Counted from the first letter of the stretch, positions 9,224 to 19,304 are shown. The stretch is DNA of 64,000 bases from Clostridiales bacterium (GCA_017529925.1 JAFXMZ010000022.1:1-64000); one strand, 5' to 3'. Made by a program: numbers and translations. The notes: generated from the sequence alone by a model not told the origin.

Positions 9224-12200
9224 ATGAGTGAGACAAAAGATAACATCATAAGAGCAGAAAAAGACACTTCTGATGACATCAATCTTTCGCCCGATCAGAT
9301 CAAAGTGAGAGACGCGGCCATAGGTAATATCCTTGTGTCTGCAGCTGCAGGTTCAGGAAAGACCACGGTACTCGTAAAGAGGATCATAAAGAAGATCCTT
9401 GATAACGAATTCTCGATCAATGAGATCCTCGTCGTGACCTTTACCGTCGAGGCTGCCGATAATATGAGAAGGAAGATAGAGAAGGCAGTCAGGGAGAAGA
9501 TAAAGTCGACCACGGATAAAGAGATCAGAAAGAGGCTTTCGCAGCAGCTCGACCTTCTTCCCGGAAGCTATATCCAGACCATGGACAGTTTCTGCTCAAG
9601 GGTCATAAGGGAGAAAGGCTATATCTGTGCTGACAAGAAGGAGGGAGAACTTCTTTCGCCGGGAATGGTGATACTCGATACTAATGAACTCGATGTCCTG
9701 ATGCTCCGGGCAGCCAATGAAGCGATATCGATGACATATCTTGAGGATCCCGGAGAGGACTTTTATGACGTAACAGATATGTTCGGCAACGGGAGAACTG
9801 ATAAGAACCTTGCTGAGGGAATGGTCACGATCTTTAAGAAGCTCAGGAGTATCCCGGATTATATCGATTATCTGGACAGGATGATATCGGAGAGGGAGGA
9901 ATGTGACCGCGCAGGGATCATCATGAGCCTCGATGACCTGAATGCAAAGATCGGGGACCTTCTGCGAAGGATCGATGACGATCTTATAGATGAACTCATC
10001 TCTATGACAGGAGAGATAAGCTTTGTTTCAAATTCGAAGAAGAATGCCAACAGACAGGAAGCATTTATCACGCTCCTTGAGAGAGTCAGGGAATATGTAA
10101 ACGGATGCAGGGAAGCCTTTGGAAACGGGAGCTCTTCGCTTCAGGTATTCAAGAAGATCAAGGACTGCACAGTTCTGTCAAATGACATCCTAGATAATAA
10201 AGAGAAGCTTTATAACGGTCTCCCCAAGGCAGGAGACGATGATAATGCCCAAAGATACTGTGATCTTTTTGCTCCGGTAGCCGCCCTGATACTTATGCTC
10301 AGGAAACTTATCGGGATCACGGCACCTTCACGTTATAAGGACAGTGCATCTGTCCTGGAGATGGATGAGAAATATGTAAAGCTCCTCTCCAAGAATGAGG
10401 ATATGTTCCTTGAAGAACAGCGTATCAGGACCGGAAGAGTGAAGGCATATGTCGACCTGCTGAAGAAGACGGATGAGATCTACAGGGAGCTTAAGGTCAG
10501 GATCAGGGGTACAGACTTCCCCGATCAGGAGCATATGGCCGACATCATCCTCAAAGAGGCGGAAGCCCGTGACTATTACAGAGATAAGTTCAAGGAGATC
10601 TATATCGACGAATATCAGGACAACAGCCCGCTTCAGGACCATATACTCGAAGCGATAGGGAAGGAAGGATCATCCAATATCTTCCGTGTCGGTGACGTTA
10701 AGCAGAGTATCTATAAGTTCAGATATGCAGATCCCGACATGTTCATGGAGAAGATGGAGAGGTTTACAAAGGATCCTTCCGAGGGGAAACTATTCCTCCT
10801 TAATGAGAATTACAGGAGCAGGAAGGAGATACTCGATTTTGTTAACCTGATATTCGAACAGATAATGAGCCGCGAGGGATCGGAGATAGAATATGATGAT
10901 TCACAGAAACTCTATCATCCGACAGGAGAGATGTGCGGACACCTCCCGCATGTCCTTATCGTTGATTCGACAGCGGACATATCTGACAGAGGCAAGGACG
11001 AAGATGAAAGGCTGGAAGACGTCAGCAGTATCGAACAGGGAGTTCTTGCCGAGGTTAAGAGATATCTTGATGAGGGAATGAAACCTGAAGATATCTGTAT
11101 CCTCACAAGGAGAAGGAATACAGCGGCAGGGATATCATCATTTCTTCAGAGCAGGGGTACGCCTGCACAATATGTTGACGAGCTGTCAATATTTGAGGAC
11201 ATAGATATCCACAGGATAATCAACATTATCCATATCATAGGCAATTCCTTGAGGGATGAGTTCCTTCTCGGAGTGCTCCTCTCGCCATATAACATATCGA
11301 ATCTTACTCTCGATGAGATCGCATATATACATAAGGAGAATCTTGATGTAAGGGAAGACCTTCCTCTTATTACGAGATTAAGGAGATTTGTCTCCAGATA
11401 TCAGGATGAAGGGAAAGACCTTCCGGATACGGGCGATCTGTCGCTTCCTGAAAGAGTGATGAGATTCCTCGACTGGTATGACGATATAAGGAGCAGTACT
11501 GTCATCACCGACATAGGTGTACTCACCGAGAGGATCTATTCCGATACGGGAGCTGCAGGTTCGGATCCTGTCATAAGGGAGAAACTCACGGCATTCCGTG
11601 ACTGGCTTTGTGATAATTATTTGAGATACGGGAGCGATATCGCTTCAATATCCGCATCGCTCGAGAATATGAAAGTCAAGCTGGGGGGAAAGACATCCGT
11701 TACTTCCGCAGTCCGTGATCCCGATAAGATCACATGCATGACTTATCACGGCAGTAAGGGACTCGAGTTTATGTGTGTTATCGTCACGGAGCTCGGCTGC
11801 GGTAAAAGGCCTGACAGATCCGGAGGGATAGTATTCTCGACCTCAAAGGGACTTGTAGCCAATGATTATGATAAGGAGAAAGTGATGATATCTCCTTCGC
11901 TGGAAAGAGTCTTCTACGATGAAGAAGAACTCCTCTCGGAGAATGCAGAGGGGATGAGGCTTCTCTATGTTGCCCTTACCAGAGCCATGGACAGGCTCTC
12001 TGTAGTACTTCCTCTTAAGTTCAAGGAAGGTGACAATGCCATAACCAAAGTCTATAAAGGGACGAGGCAGGAATATGATATCAAGCTCGGAAGGCAGTAT
12101 TGGCTGTACTGCAGGGGCGGTGTATCTTCCTCTTTCCTGGCAGCCGTCTTGAGGAGCGGCGACGGCAGTGCGCTCGAGAGAAAGCTGAGGGGTATCTGCT

Positions 12201-13114
12201 GTGAGGGAATGGAGAGATCAGGATGGCATTCTGACGATACGGGATTATTCGATCTTTCCATAGTCCCTTATGTACGCGAGTCAAGAGACAGTGAGGAGAC
12301 GTATGATGAGAATGACAGCCTTGTGATCCTCACAGATGACTATGCGGATTTTGGTCTGAATACAAGACCGGAAGAGCAGACGACAGGTCAGGGAGAACTT
12401 TATTGTGAAGGTATCGATGAAAGGGGATTTCCGGTATTTCCGCGATATCCTTATGAGTATGAATCGAAGATCCCGTTCAAGGTGACAGTATCGACGCTCA
12501 AGTATACAGGGCTTACCGATGCGACTCCCATGATGCTCGAGGTATTCGGTTTTGAGAAGTTCATGGAAAGGCAGAGAGGTGAGATCGGAGACAGCCCGTC
12601 GGAGACAGGTACGTTCGTTCATAAGCTTTTCAGGTTTACCGACATGAACAGAGCTTCCTTATCCACTGAGGATGCACAGGATGCGCTCCGTGAGCTTTAT
12701 GAAGAGAAGATCCTGAAGGAGGACGAACTCGAGAGGGCCTATGAATATGCGGATGCCCTTTATGAATTCGCTTCGAGCGATACGGGGCTCGAACTGAGGG
12801 AAGCGGCTGCGAATGATAAGGCTGAGTATGAGAAGCCGATAGTATTTGCCGCGAAGGCAGGCGACAGTGAGGATGCGCTTATCCAGGGTATCATTGACTG
12901 CATCTACTATGATAAGAACGGAGAAGCAGTGATCATCGACTATAAGACCGACAGATTCCCTGATCATATGACAGAGGGTCAAAGGGAAGGGGAGACCGTA
13001 AAAAGGCACCGGATGCAGCTCGATCTTTATGCAGCTGCAGTCAGGGCTGCAGGAATAGAGGTCTCAAGGAAAATGGTATATCTTGTCAGATATGGTCAGT
13101 TCGTAGATCTCTGA
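9224..13114 (+). CDS. addA: AddA helicase-nuclease subunit
   Basis: A 1296-residue UvrD/RecB-like subunit: 3'-5' helicase motor plus nuclease of AddAB. Walker A 'AAAGSGKTT' is at about residues 40-48, Walker B/motif II 'DEYQD' at 462-466, motif III/IV 'GDVKQSIYKFRYADP' follows shortly after, and motif VI 'LLYVALTRAMDRL' is at about 911-923. The C-terminal nuclease domain carries 'IIDYKTD' (D1239, K1241) and ends with 'YLVRYGQFVDL'. It follows addB after 3 bases with a GGTGAGGAG ribosome site, so the two form an operon. The last 19 bases overlap the 3' end of tadA on the opposite strand. All key motifs are intact. Confidence 0.95.
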   Translation: MSETKDNIIRAEKDTSDDINLSPDQIKVRDAAIGNILVSAAAGSGKTTVLVKRIIKKILDNEFSINEILVVTFTVEAADNMRRKIEKAVREKIKSTTDKEIRKRLSQQLDLLPGSYIQTMDSFCSRVIREKGYICADKKEGELLSPGMVILDTNELDVLMLRAANEAISMTYLEDPGEDFYDVTDMFGNGRTDKNLAEGMVTIFKKLRSIPDYIDYLDRMISEREECDRAGIIMSLDDLNAKIGDLLRRIDDDLIDELISMTGEISFVSNSKKNANRQEAFITLLERVREYVNGCREAFGNGSSSLQVFKKIKDCTVLSNDILDNKEKLYNGLPKAGDDDNAQRYCDLFAPVAALILMLRKLIGITAPSRYKDSASVLEMDEKYVKLLSKNEDMFLEEQRIRTGRVKAYVDLLKKTDEIYRELKVRIRGTDFPDQEHMADIILKEAEARDYYRDKFKEIYIDEYQDNSPLQDHILEAIGKEGSSNIFRVGDVKQSIYKFRYADPDMFMEKMERFTKDPSEGKLFLLNENYRSRKEILDFVNLIFEQIMSREGSEIEYDDSQKLYHPTGEMCGHLPHVLIVDSTADISDRGKDEDERLEDVSSIEQGVLAEVKRYLDEGMKPEDICILTRRRNTAAGISSFLQSRGTPAQYVDELSIFEDIDIHRIINIIHIIGNSLRDEFLLGVLLSPYNISNLTLDEIAYIHKENLDVREDLPLITRLRRFVSRYQDEGKDLPDTGDLSLPERVMRFLDWYDDIRSSTVITDIGVLTERIYSDTGAAGSDPVIREKLTAFRDWLCDNYLRYGSDIASISASLENMKVKLGGKTSVTSAVRDPDKITCMTYHGSKGLEFMCVIVTELGCGKRPDRSGGIVFSTSKGLVANDYDKEKVMISPSLERVFYDEEELLSENAEGMRLLYVALTRAMDRLSVVLPLKFKEGDNAITKVYKGTRQEYDIKLGRQYWLYCRGGVSSSFLAAVLRSGDGSALERKLRGICCEGMERSGWHSDDTGLFDLSIVPYVRESRDSEETYDENDSLVILTDDYADFGLNTRPEEQTTGQGELYCEGIDERGFPVFPRYPYEYESKIPFKVTVSTLKYTGLTDATPMMLEVFGFEKFMERQRGEIGDSPSETGTFVHKLFRFTDMNRASLSTEDAQDALRELYEEKILKEDELERAYEYADALYEFASSDTGLELREAAANDKAEYEKPIVFAAKAGDSEDALIQGIIDCIYYDKNGEAVIIDYKTDRFPDHMTEGQREGETVKRHRMQLDLYAAAVRAAGIEVSRKMVYLVRYGQFVDL

Positions 13115-13593
13115 TCACGGATACGGATCTCCTTGAAGAAACGCTTCATTATCTCTGAGCATTCTTCTTCGAGGAGTCCGCCTTCGAATTCAACGCTGTG
13201 ATTATGGCCATGCTCGACATTGAAGATATCATTGCATGAACATACTGCACCGGACTTAGGCTCATATGCACCGAAGTATACTTTCCTTATCCTTGCCTGT
13301 ACGATCGCGCCTGCGCACATCGTACAGGGTTCCAGTGTGACATACATATCGCAGTCATTAAGCCTCCAGTCGCCGATCTTTTTACATGCCTTGTCTATGG
13401 CGACTATCTCGGCATGCAATATGGGATTGTTCCTGGTGAGCTTTTTATTGTATGCACGGGAGATTATCCTGCCGCTGTTATCGACAATGACGCATCCTAT
13501 GGGGCATTCCTTTGCCTCATAGCCCTTGAGCGCCTGCTTAACGGCCTGTTTCATATAATACTCGTGTGTATGTTTCTTATTATTTTCTGTCAT
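13096..13593 (-). CDS. tadA: tRNA-specific adenosine deaminase TadA
   Basis: A 165-residue zinc deaminase that converts A34 to inosine in tRNA-Arg(ACG), allowing decoding of CGN codons. The zinc and catalytic residues are visible: H60-A-E62 ('HAEIVAID') and C90-x-x-C93 ('PCTMCAGA'). The 'NNPILHAE' context is the TadA rather than cytidine-deaminase form. Length is typical, with a short C-terminal extension ('KRFFKEIRIRDQRSTN'). It is convergent with addA and shares 19 bases at the 3' ends. The 147-bp region upstream lies between tadA and the divergent zinc-ribbon/rpoD operon, so promoters there point in opposite directions. Confidence 0.93.
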   Translation of the reverse strand: MTENNKKHTHEYYMKQAVKQALKGYEAKECPIGCVIVDNSGRIISRAYNKKLTRNNPILHAEIVAIDKACKKIGDWRLNDCDMYVTLEPCTMCAGAIVQARIRKVYFGAYEPKSGAVCSCNDIFNVEHGHNHSVEFEGGLLEEECSEIMKRFFKEIRIRDQRSTN

Positions 13594-13631
13594 ATTAGGG
13601 AGTATAACACATAATTACCTGTATATTTCTG

Positions 13632-13660
13632 TTGACATTCGATTTGACACGGGTTATATT
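13632..13660 (+). promoter_or_regulatory. sigma-A promoter of the zinc-ribbon/rpoD/rnf operon
   Basis: A perfect -35 hexamer TTGACA (13632-13637) and TATATT -10 (13655-13660) are separated by 17 bp. They lie 80 bases before the first gene of the operon. A second TTGACA at 13644-13649 has no matching -10 at a usual distance. Confidence 0.75.
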
Positions 13661-13740
13661 GTACTTTGTCTTTTAATGCGGAACTGTGCCCTTTTGGCAT
13701 GAAACGGCATGAAAGATAGTAACTTTTCAGGGTGGTTTTA

Positions 13741-14508
13741 ATGGCTACAAAACAAGGAATGTGCAAGAATTGCGGCTCTCTCATAATGTTCGATGACAGA
13801 GACGATACGTGCGAGTGTGTATTCTGCAACTGTGTTTTCCCTTCTGCCGAAGCAGCAGATATTATGGCAAATCCGGACGGCAGAGTCTTCCCCAATGAGA
13901 AATTCGAGGCAAGGGAAGGAACACATCACCACACTACAAGGGTCTTCTCTGATGAGAATATCGAGAAAGCGGTAAAGAGAGACAAGGCAGGAGAGGGTAA
14001 TTCATCCGAAAGCAAGAAGAATGAGTTTGAAGTCTCACCTAATGATGTCAAGGCCCCGCCTAAGCTTGTCGCTATAGTTTGCGCAACTGCAGCAGTGATA
14101 GTGCTCCTTGTTATCCTGATAGCGACTCCCCTGTACAATTCAAGGATGAAGCTTCGTAAGGACATTACCGGGGAAATAGCAACGGTATTCGACGGCAGGA
14201 TCAATGTTGACGTTACCGAGGACGAGAACGGTTATCCCGCCGGATACAGCATCTGGGGACAGTCAAGCCAGAACATCACGGTCCTTACGAATGACGAGGT
14301 TGATGAGGATACCGCTAAGGCACTTTTCGAAGGGTATTGTGATCTCAGGGCTGATAAGCTCGGAACTGACGACAAATACTCCAAAGTGGAGATGAAGATC
14401 TATTGTGAGAACGGTATCTACTCCGTAAGCCATTCGTCTTCCGATACAGAAGCAGTCCTTGATGAAGGCGCATCCGATAAGGATGCAGAAGAGGTTGGTG
14501 AGAACTGA
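13741..14508 (+). CDS. zinc-ribbon single-pass membrane protein, function unknown
   Basis: A 255-residue protein that I cannot assign to a named family. The N-terminus holds a zinc-ribbon-like set of cysteines (C8-x2-C11, then C24, C26, C29 and C31). A charged, low-complexity stretch follows, then one transmembrane helix at about residues 107-127 ('[20 protein letters not shown]'), and a C-terminal domain of about 125 residues ending in an acidic tail. The ATG at 13741 is chosen over a GTG 9 bases earlier because GGGTGG (13730-13735) sits at ribosome-binding distance. Its stop codon overlaps the rpoD start by one base, so the two are translationally coupled. The zinc ribbon would be cytosolic and the C-terminal domain external if the helix follows the positive-inside rule. 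No known anti-sigma motif is seen. Confidence 0.75.
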   Translation: MATKQGMCKNCGSLIMFDDRDDTCECVFCNCVFPSAEAADIMANPDGRVFPNEKFEAREGTHHHTTRVFSDENIEKAVKRDKAGEGNSSESKKNEFEVSPNDVKAPPKLVAIVCATAAVIVLLVILIATPLYNSRMKLRKDITGEIATVFDGRINVDVTEDENGYPAGYSIWGQSSQNITVLTNDEVDEDTAKALFEGYCDLRADKLGTDDKYSKVEMKIYCENGIYSVSHSSSDTEAVLDEGASDKDAEEVGEN

Positions 14509-15560
14509 TGGCAGATTTTAGCAGCATAATAGCACAGTGCAAGACATATGCTTCAAAGAGAAACAATGAGATCTTAGAGAGCGAGCTCGAGTCCATAGTC
14601 GACGACAACGACCTGTCGCCCGAGGACGTTGAGAAAGTATCTTCCGAACTTTCGGCTCTCGGTATCACTATCAATTCCGATGCCGAGGATGATGCTCTCA
14701 AGGATCTGTCATTTTCGCCCTCTGAAGAGATCGCGGTTGACGACTCCGTAAGGATGTATCTCAAGGAGATCGGTAAGATACCCCTCCTTACAGCAGAAGA
14801 TGAGAAGAACCTTGCCCAGAGGATGCAGGACGGCGACGAGAGTGCCAAGGATATCCTTGTCGAGTCGAACCTCCGTCTTGTTGTCTCAATAGCGAAAAAG
14901 TATATGAACAGGGGACTTTCGCTCCTGGATCTCATCCAGGAAGGAAATATCGGTCTCATCAAGGCAGTAGACAAGTTCGACTACTCCAAGGGATTTAAGT
15001 TCAGTACATATGCCACATGGTGGATCCGTCAGGCGATCACGAGAGCTATTGCCGACCAGGCAAGGACGATCAGGATCCCCGTTCATATGGTCGAGACGAT
15101 CAATAAGCTTACGAGAGTACAGCGTCAGCTCGTTCAGGATTTAGGACGTGAGCCTACCATAGAGGAGCTCGCAGACAAGATGGGCATGGGCGTCGATAAG
15201 ATCAGGGATATACAGAGGATCTCCCAGGATCCCGTCTCCATCGATAAGCCTGTCGGTGAGGAAGAGGACAGCCATCTCGTTGACTTCATCTCAAGTGATG
15301 AATATGTTTCTCCTGATGAGGAAGTATCGAGAGAGCTTCTCAAGGAAGACCTTCTTAAGGTGCTTGAACTCCTTACCGAGAGAGAGGCAAAGGTCATAAG
15401 GCTCAGATTCGGCCTTGATGACGATAAGCAGAGGACCCTCGAAGAAGTCGGAAAGAGCCTCGGTGTTACCCGAGAGAGGATCCGTCAGATCGAGGCTAAG
15501 GCGATAAGGAAGCTCGGAAGATCGAGCTCCGCCAAAAAGCTGGAGGGATATGCCGACTGA
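14508..15560 (+). CDS. rpoD: housekeeping RNA polymerase sigma factor (sigma-70/RpoD)
   Basis: A 350-residue primary sigma factor. Region 1.2/2.1 starts at '[17 protein letters not shown]', regions 2.3-2.4 contain '[17 protein letters not shown]' (the -10 recognition helix), region 3 starts at '[14 protein letters not shown]', and region 4.2 reads '[18 protein letters not shown]' (the -35 recognition helix-turn-helix). The N-terminal region 1.1 is short, as in other Bacillota SigA proteins. The start codon overlaps the upstream zinc-ribbon gene by one base, and the stop overlaps rnfC by one base. In many Bacillota rpoD follows dnaG; no dnaG is present here, and the gene is instead joined to redox genes. 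The sequence looks like a standard sigma-A rather than an alternative factor. Confidence 0.95.
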   Translation: MADFSSIIAQCKTYASKRNNEILESELESIVDDNDLSPEDVEKVSSELSALGITINSDAEDDALKDLSFSPSEEIAVDDSVRMYLKEIGKIPLLTAEDEKNLAQRMQDGDESAKDILVESNLRLVVSIAKKYMNRGLSLLDLIQEGNIGLIKAVDKFDYSKGFKFSTYATWWIRQAITRAIADQARTIRIPVHMVETINKLTRVQRQLVQDLGREPTIEELADKMGMGVDKIRDIQRISQDPVSIDKPVGEEEDSHLVDFISSDEYVSPDEEVSRELLKEDLLKVLELLTEREAKVIRLRFGLDDDKQRTLEEVGKSLGVTRERIRQIEAKAIRKLGRSSSAKKLEGYAD

Positions 15561-17059
15561 TGAGGCTGGGCGAGCATAAGTTTTCATTTTATAAGAGTCT
15601 CTTATTTGACAACGCTTTGGATTTTTCCGGGCGTTCGTCTTTTATGAAGGAGATTATGCTCGAGAAGATATACCCCACCAGGATAATCCTCCCGATGAAG
15701 CAGCATTACGGTTCGCCGTGTATCCCTGTCGTGAAGAAAGGCGATCACGTCCTCATCGGACAGTGTGTCGGAATGCCGCCCGAGGGTTCGCTTGGCGCTC
15801 CTGTACACAGCGGCATCTCGGGAAATGTTACTGACATCAGGCAGATCGAGCTTCCCGATACGACTAAGTGTGAAGCTGTCTTCATCTCCAGTGACAGGAA
15901 GAGGACACATCATCCTTCGATAAGACCGAGGTCGGATTTCAATGTCTCCGCAACAAATGTTACCGGCATGATCAAAGAGGCCGGTATTGTCGGAATGGGC
16001 GGGGAGGGTATCCCGACATGGGCGAAGATAACACGTGCCAGGAAGAGCGGCGTTGACTGTATCCTCGTTAACTGCCTTCAGAGTGAACCCTATGCCACTT
16101 CAGATCTTCTGCGTATAACTGATTATGCGGATTACCTTATCATGGGTGCAGTTGCACTCGCCGGAGCAGTTGGAGTCACTATCATAGAGTGTCTCATCTC
16201 CGAGAAGAAGACGACGGAGATAACGGCACTTCAGAGTGCGATGGAAAGGACGCAGAGCCGTTATTCGGGATATGCGTTCAATATAAGATACTTTAAGGAG
16301 AGATTCCCACAGGGGTACTACAGGCTCGTTGCGAAGGCCCTGTGGGATAAGAACCTGGAGCCCGGTCAGACTCTGGAGGAGACCTGTAAAGCAGTCATGT
16401 TCAACTGTTCGACAGTATATGCATGCTGGGAGGCGATAGCAGACGGCATGCCTCTCGTGTCGAGGATAATCACTGTAACGGGCAATGATAATGACGGACA
16501 TAACGTTCTGGCGCCGATAGGTACACCTGTATCGGAGATACTCAATTCGATAAACGGCAGGAGCGAGACGATGGACAGGATAATCCTCGGTAATGCCCTG
16601 ACCGGCATAGCGCTCAAGGATCCTGACAACATCCCGGTAATGAAAACGACTCCGGCGGTTACTGTCATTCGTGACATGGAAGGAGTCTCATCCCACTGCA
16701 TGCATTGCGGAAGCTGTTCCCGTGCATGTCCGATGGAGATATATCCTTCGGTCCTGAAACAACTCATCGACCGCGGGATGAATGAGAAAGCCGAGAATGA
16801 AGGTATCGGTAAGTGCATCGCGTGCGGTGCCTGCAGTTATGTCTGCCCTTCGAGGATAGATCTGACTCCCACGATAGCAGGCTATGTTGCATCAACGGCG
16901 AAAAGGACACCAGCATCCTTCACTTCATCCGTGATCAACGAATCGATAGATATCGGAAGCGTCTCTTTGCTCGAGAGATATAACGAGGAAGAGGAGGATA
17001 AGATATCCGACGATAAGGATACGATCCTTCTTCCTTTCGAGGGGGGCAAGAGAGTATGA
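15560..17059 (+). CDS. rnfC: RnfC-like electron transport complex subunit
   Basis: A 499-residue RnfC homologue, the NADH/ferredoxin-side peripheral subunit of Rnf. An N-terminal 'PMKQHYGSPCIPVVKKGDHV' block resembles the biotinyl-like domain of RnfC. A glycine-rich nucleotide-binding segment 'GMGGEGIPTWAKI' lies at about residues 143-155, matching the family's GxGGxxxPT pattern. Two complete 4Fe-4S motifs close the protein: C380-x2-C-x2-C-x3-CP and C419-x2-C-x2-C-x3-CP. The start overlaps the rpoD stop by one base; an internal ATG at 15644 is an alternative start and would remove a 28-residue extension. The stop overlaps rnfD by four bases. Of the cluster, this member is best conserved, so the complex probably still takes electrons from a soluble donor. 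Confidence 0.85.
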   Translation: MRLGEHKFSFYKSLLFDNALDFSGRSSFMKEIMLEKIYPTRIILPMKQHYGSPCIPVVKKGDHVLIGQCVGMPPEGSLGAPVHSGISGNVTDIRQIELPDTTKCEAVFISSDRKRTHHPSIRPRSDFNVSATNVTGMIKEAGIVGMGGEGIPTWAKITRARKSGVDCILVNCLQSEPYATSDLLRITDYADYLIMGAVALAGAVGVTIIECLISEKKTTEITALQSAMERTQSRYSGYAFNIRYFKERFPQGYYRLVAKALWDKNLEPGQTLEETCKAVMFNCSTVYACWEAIADGMPLVSRIITVTGNDNDGHNVLAPIGTPVSEILNSINGRSETMDRIILGNALTGIALKDPDNIPVMKTTPAVTVIRDMEGVSSHCMHCGSCSRACPMEIYPSVLKQLIDRGMNEKAENEGIGKCIACGACSYVCPSRIDLTPTIAGYVASTAKRTPASFTSSVINESIDIGSVSLLERYNEEEEDKISDDKDTILLPFEGGKRV

Positions 17060-17982
17060 ACAAGGCCCCTTTTATACACACGGAGAAGAATACGCCTTAT
17101 ATATTCCTGACGGTCCTTGCATCGCTCCTTCCGTGCTGCGTTTTTTCCGTATTCAACTACGGGCTCGTATCGATAGTCCTTATCGTTACGTCCGTGGTGG
17201 TATTTGCCATAACGGAGAGGATCGGATCGGGTATCAGGAAGGACGGTTCATACTACGATATGAGCATTCTGTCGGAAGGCGTCATATTTGCGCTCCTGCT
17301 TCCTCCCGGAACTCCTGTCCTTATATGTATGGCAGGTGCATTCTTCGGAGCGTTTATCTGCAAGGAAGTCTTCGGAGGATCAGGCAGCAATCCCGTTAAT
17401 CCGGCTGCCTGCGGAAGGATATTCGTAGAACTTGTATTTCCTTCATATGTGAGAGGGTTCAGGGATCCCGGAACGGATCTTCTCGGCTTCTCGTCTCTCT
17501 GGAACGGAGCTAATGTGGAAGGATATGTCCTTCCCGATATTCAGGACTATTCTTTCGCGGAAGTCCTGTTCGGAAGGTATCAGTCATTTATCGGAACGGG
17601 ATGTATCCTCTGTGCACTGGCGGGTCTTGTATTCCTGTGCATAAAGAAGACCGTAAGATTCTATGCGCCCATAGGTTATCTCGCTGTAGTCATTACGGGT
17701 ATGTTCATGCTCGATATCGATGAAGGCATCAGGGTGTTTGCAAAAGACCTCATGAGCTCCGGCGTATTCTTTGCGGCGGTATTTATGTTGACTGAACCTT
17801 CCACGGTCCCTCTGAACAGCCGCGGTGCGCTCTTCTCGGGAGTGCTCGCAGGCATGGCGGCACTGCTGCTTACCGGAGGATCAGGTGCTTTTTATATCTG
17901 CGTTCCGGTACTGATAGTAAATCTTACGACTTATCTTTTTGAGTACTTCGCATCTCTCAAAGGGGGAGGTGACAGATCATGA
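17056..17982 (+). CDS. rnfD: RnfD-like membrane subunit, flavin site altered
   Basis: A 308-residue polytopic membrane protein of the RnfD/NqrB family. The family block is visible as 'GGSGSNPVNPAACGRIFVEL' at about residues 107-126, and the later helix block 'YAPIGYLAVVITGMFML' matches RnfD. Where RnfD normally carries a covalent FMN on Thr in an S/T-A-T-P motif, this protein reads D141-LLGFSS147-LWNG, with Ser at the position of the Thr and no A-T-P. Flavin attachment by ApbE is therefore doubtful. It overlaps rnfC by four bases and the next gene by four bases. Homology is clear, but electron transfer through this subunit is uncertain. Confidence 0.8.
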   Translation: MNKAPFIHTEKNTPYIFLTVLASLLPCCVFSVFNYGLVSIVLIVTSVVVFAITERIGSGIRKDGSYYDMSILSEGVIFALLLPPGTPVLICMAGAFFGAFICKEVFGGSGSNPVNPAACGRIFVELVFPSYVRGFRDPGTDLLGFSSLWNGANVEGYVLPDIQDYSFAEVLFGRYQSFIGTGCILCALAGLVFLCIKKTVRFYAPIGYLAVVITGMFMLDIDEGIRVFAKDLMSSGVFFAAVFMLTEPSTVPLNSRGALFSGVLAGMAALLLTGGSGAFYICVPVLIVNLTTYLFEYFASLKGGGDRS

Positions 17983-19304
17983 TGCCGAAAGAGAAAGTCA
18001 GAAGGTTTGTCTTTGAGTGTGCTGTCCTGATAGTCTTTTCGATAGGACTGTTCATATTGGGAAGCATTATATCCGGCGAAAAGCTCGATGAGAGGATACA
18101 GTTCATCTACGACAGAAGGTTCGAGAACGTTCTTCCTGCCGACAGGTACAGTGAGATCGAGTCTGAACTGCTGTCGGGATATCCGAATATAAAACATGTC
18201 TATTCCGCCTATGATGAGGAAGGTACCGTAACAGGCTATGTCCTCGATACGGTCGTTGAGGATGACGAAGGAAAGACCCTTCATATACTGACCGGAGTTA
18301 CCCACGACGGTGAGAGGCTCACCGGCCTTAAACATATCGCTGATGAAGAGGATCCTATCGGCATTACCGAAGATGAGATAAATGCAGTATCTTCACAGAC
18401 GATCGGAAAACAGATCCCGGTAAGCCTAAATAAGGATGAGTCCGATAAAGACGAGACGATCAGTCAGGTAAGCAGGATCAGGGGGCTTCATGACGGCATC
18501 TATTTTGCCCAGGCAAAGAACAAGGATTCGAACGGCTATATCGATTATGTCGAGATCGAGGTCACAGACGGCCTTATCACGAAGGTCCAGTGGGATGCAT
18601 TAAATGTCGACAGGACGACCCAGAACAGACGTGAGGCATCTCTTTCGGGTGCTTATACCGTATCGGGTGAGAGCTGGGCAAACCAGGCATATAACCTCTG
18701 TCATGCATTCCTGGATATCCAGGATCCCACAAGGCTCGCGATGAAGTCTGACGGAAAGACCGAGATAATAGAGAATGTTACGACCGATATAAGACCTTTT
18801 GTGGATCTTGTCGAGGAATGTATCGATAATTCCCGTGCCGGATTTGATAAGGAAGCTTATATCGCTGAACAGAAAGCGGTCCTGAATACTCTTTTTGAAG
18901 GCAGTGCCGATGAACTCGGCGTCATGACGAAGGACGGGCTTATGGTCTATTCATTCCATGAGTATCCGAATCTGTTTTCTCTTTATGATGAAAACGGCGG
19001 ATATATCAAGGAACTGACCATAAGGGAGATGGCGACGGGTCCCGATAATCTTGCCCAGGAGGGTTATGACTATGAGGAAGAAGAGATCACAAATGAGAAA
19101 GATGATACATACAGCGCCGAGGACGGTTATATCCCCGGAAGCGGCAGGAGCATCATGACTGACAGTGTCGACGGTCTTCCAATGTCCGAGATAAGGACAT
19201 TTATCGACGGATTCGGAGGGGACAGGGAACACTACTCATATGTGATAACAGGGATCAATACTGACTATAAATTCCTTAAGGATTATCTGAACTGGATGGC
19301 TTGA
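17979..19304 (+). CDS. RnfG-like FMN-binding-domain protein without a flavinylation motif
   Basis: A 441-residue protein with one N-terminal membrane anchor ('FVFECAVLIVFSIGLFIL', about residues 11-28) and a large extracytoplasmic part. Residues about 50-150 resemble the RnfG core ('GTVTGYVLDTVVEDDEGKTL', 'DEEDPIGI' at the ETPGLG position). Residues about 165-285 resemble a second, PplA-type FMN_bind module ('HDGIYFAQAKNKDSNGYIDY' and the segment after it). The SGAT-type motif that receives FMN is missing in both places: V267-TTDIRPF near the second module and D395-SVDGLP401-MS near the C-terminus, where Pro replaces Thr. It is roughly twice the length of ordinary RnfG. Position and overlaps with rnfD and the next gene support membership of the complex. 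The domain matching is by eye and should be checked by profile search. Confidence 0.65.
   Translation: MMPKEKVRRFVFECAVLIVFSIGLFILGSIISGEKLDERIQFIYDRRFENVLPADRYSEIESELLSGYPNIKHVYSAYDEEGTVTGYVLDTVVEDDEGKTLHILTGVTHDGERLTGLKHIADEEDPIGITEDEINAVSSQTIGKQIPVSLNKDESDKDETISQVSRIRGLHDGIYFAQAKNKDSNGYIDYVEIEVTDGLITKVQWDALNVDRTTQNRREASLSGAYTVSGESWANQAYNLCHAFLDIQDPTRLAMKSDGKTEIIENVTTDIRPFVDLVEECIDNSRAGFDKEAYIAEQKAVLNTLFEGSADELGVMTKDGLMVYSFHEYPNLFSLYDENGGYIKELTIREMATGPDNLAQEGYDYEEEEITNEKDDTYSAEDGYIPGSGRSIMTDSVDGLPMSEIRTFIDGFGGDREHYSYVITGINTDYKFLKDYLNWMA

Noticed and set aside
12281..13009. Two minus-strand open frames of about 115 codons
   Set aside because: Both are antisense to the conserved nuclease region of addA and show no features of genes.
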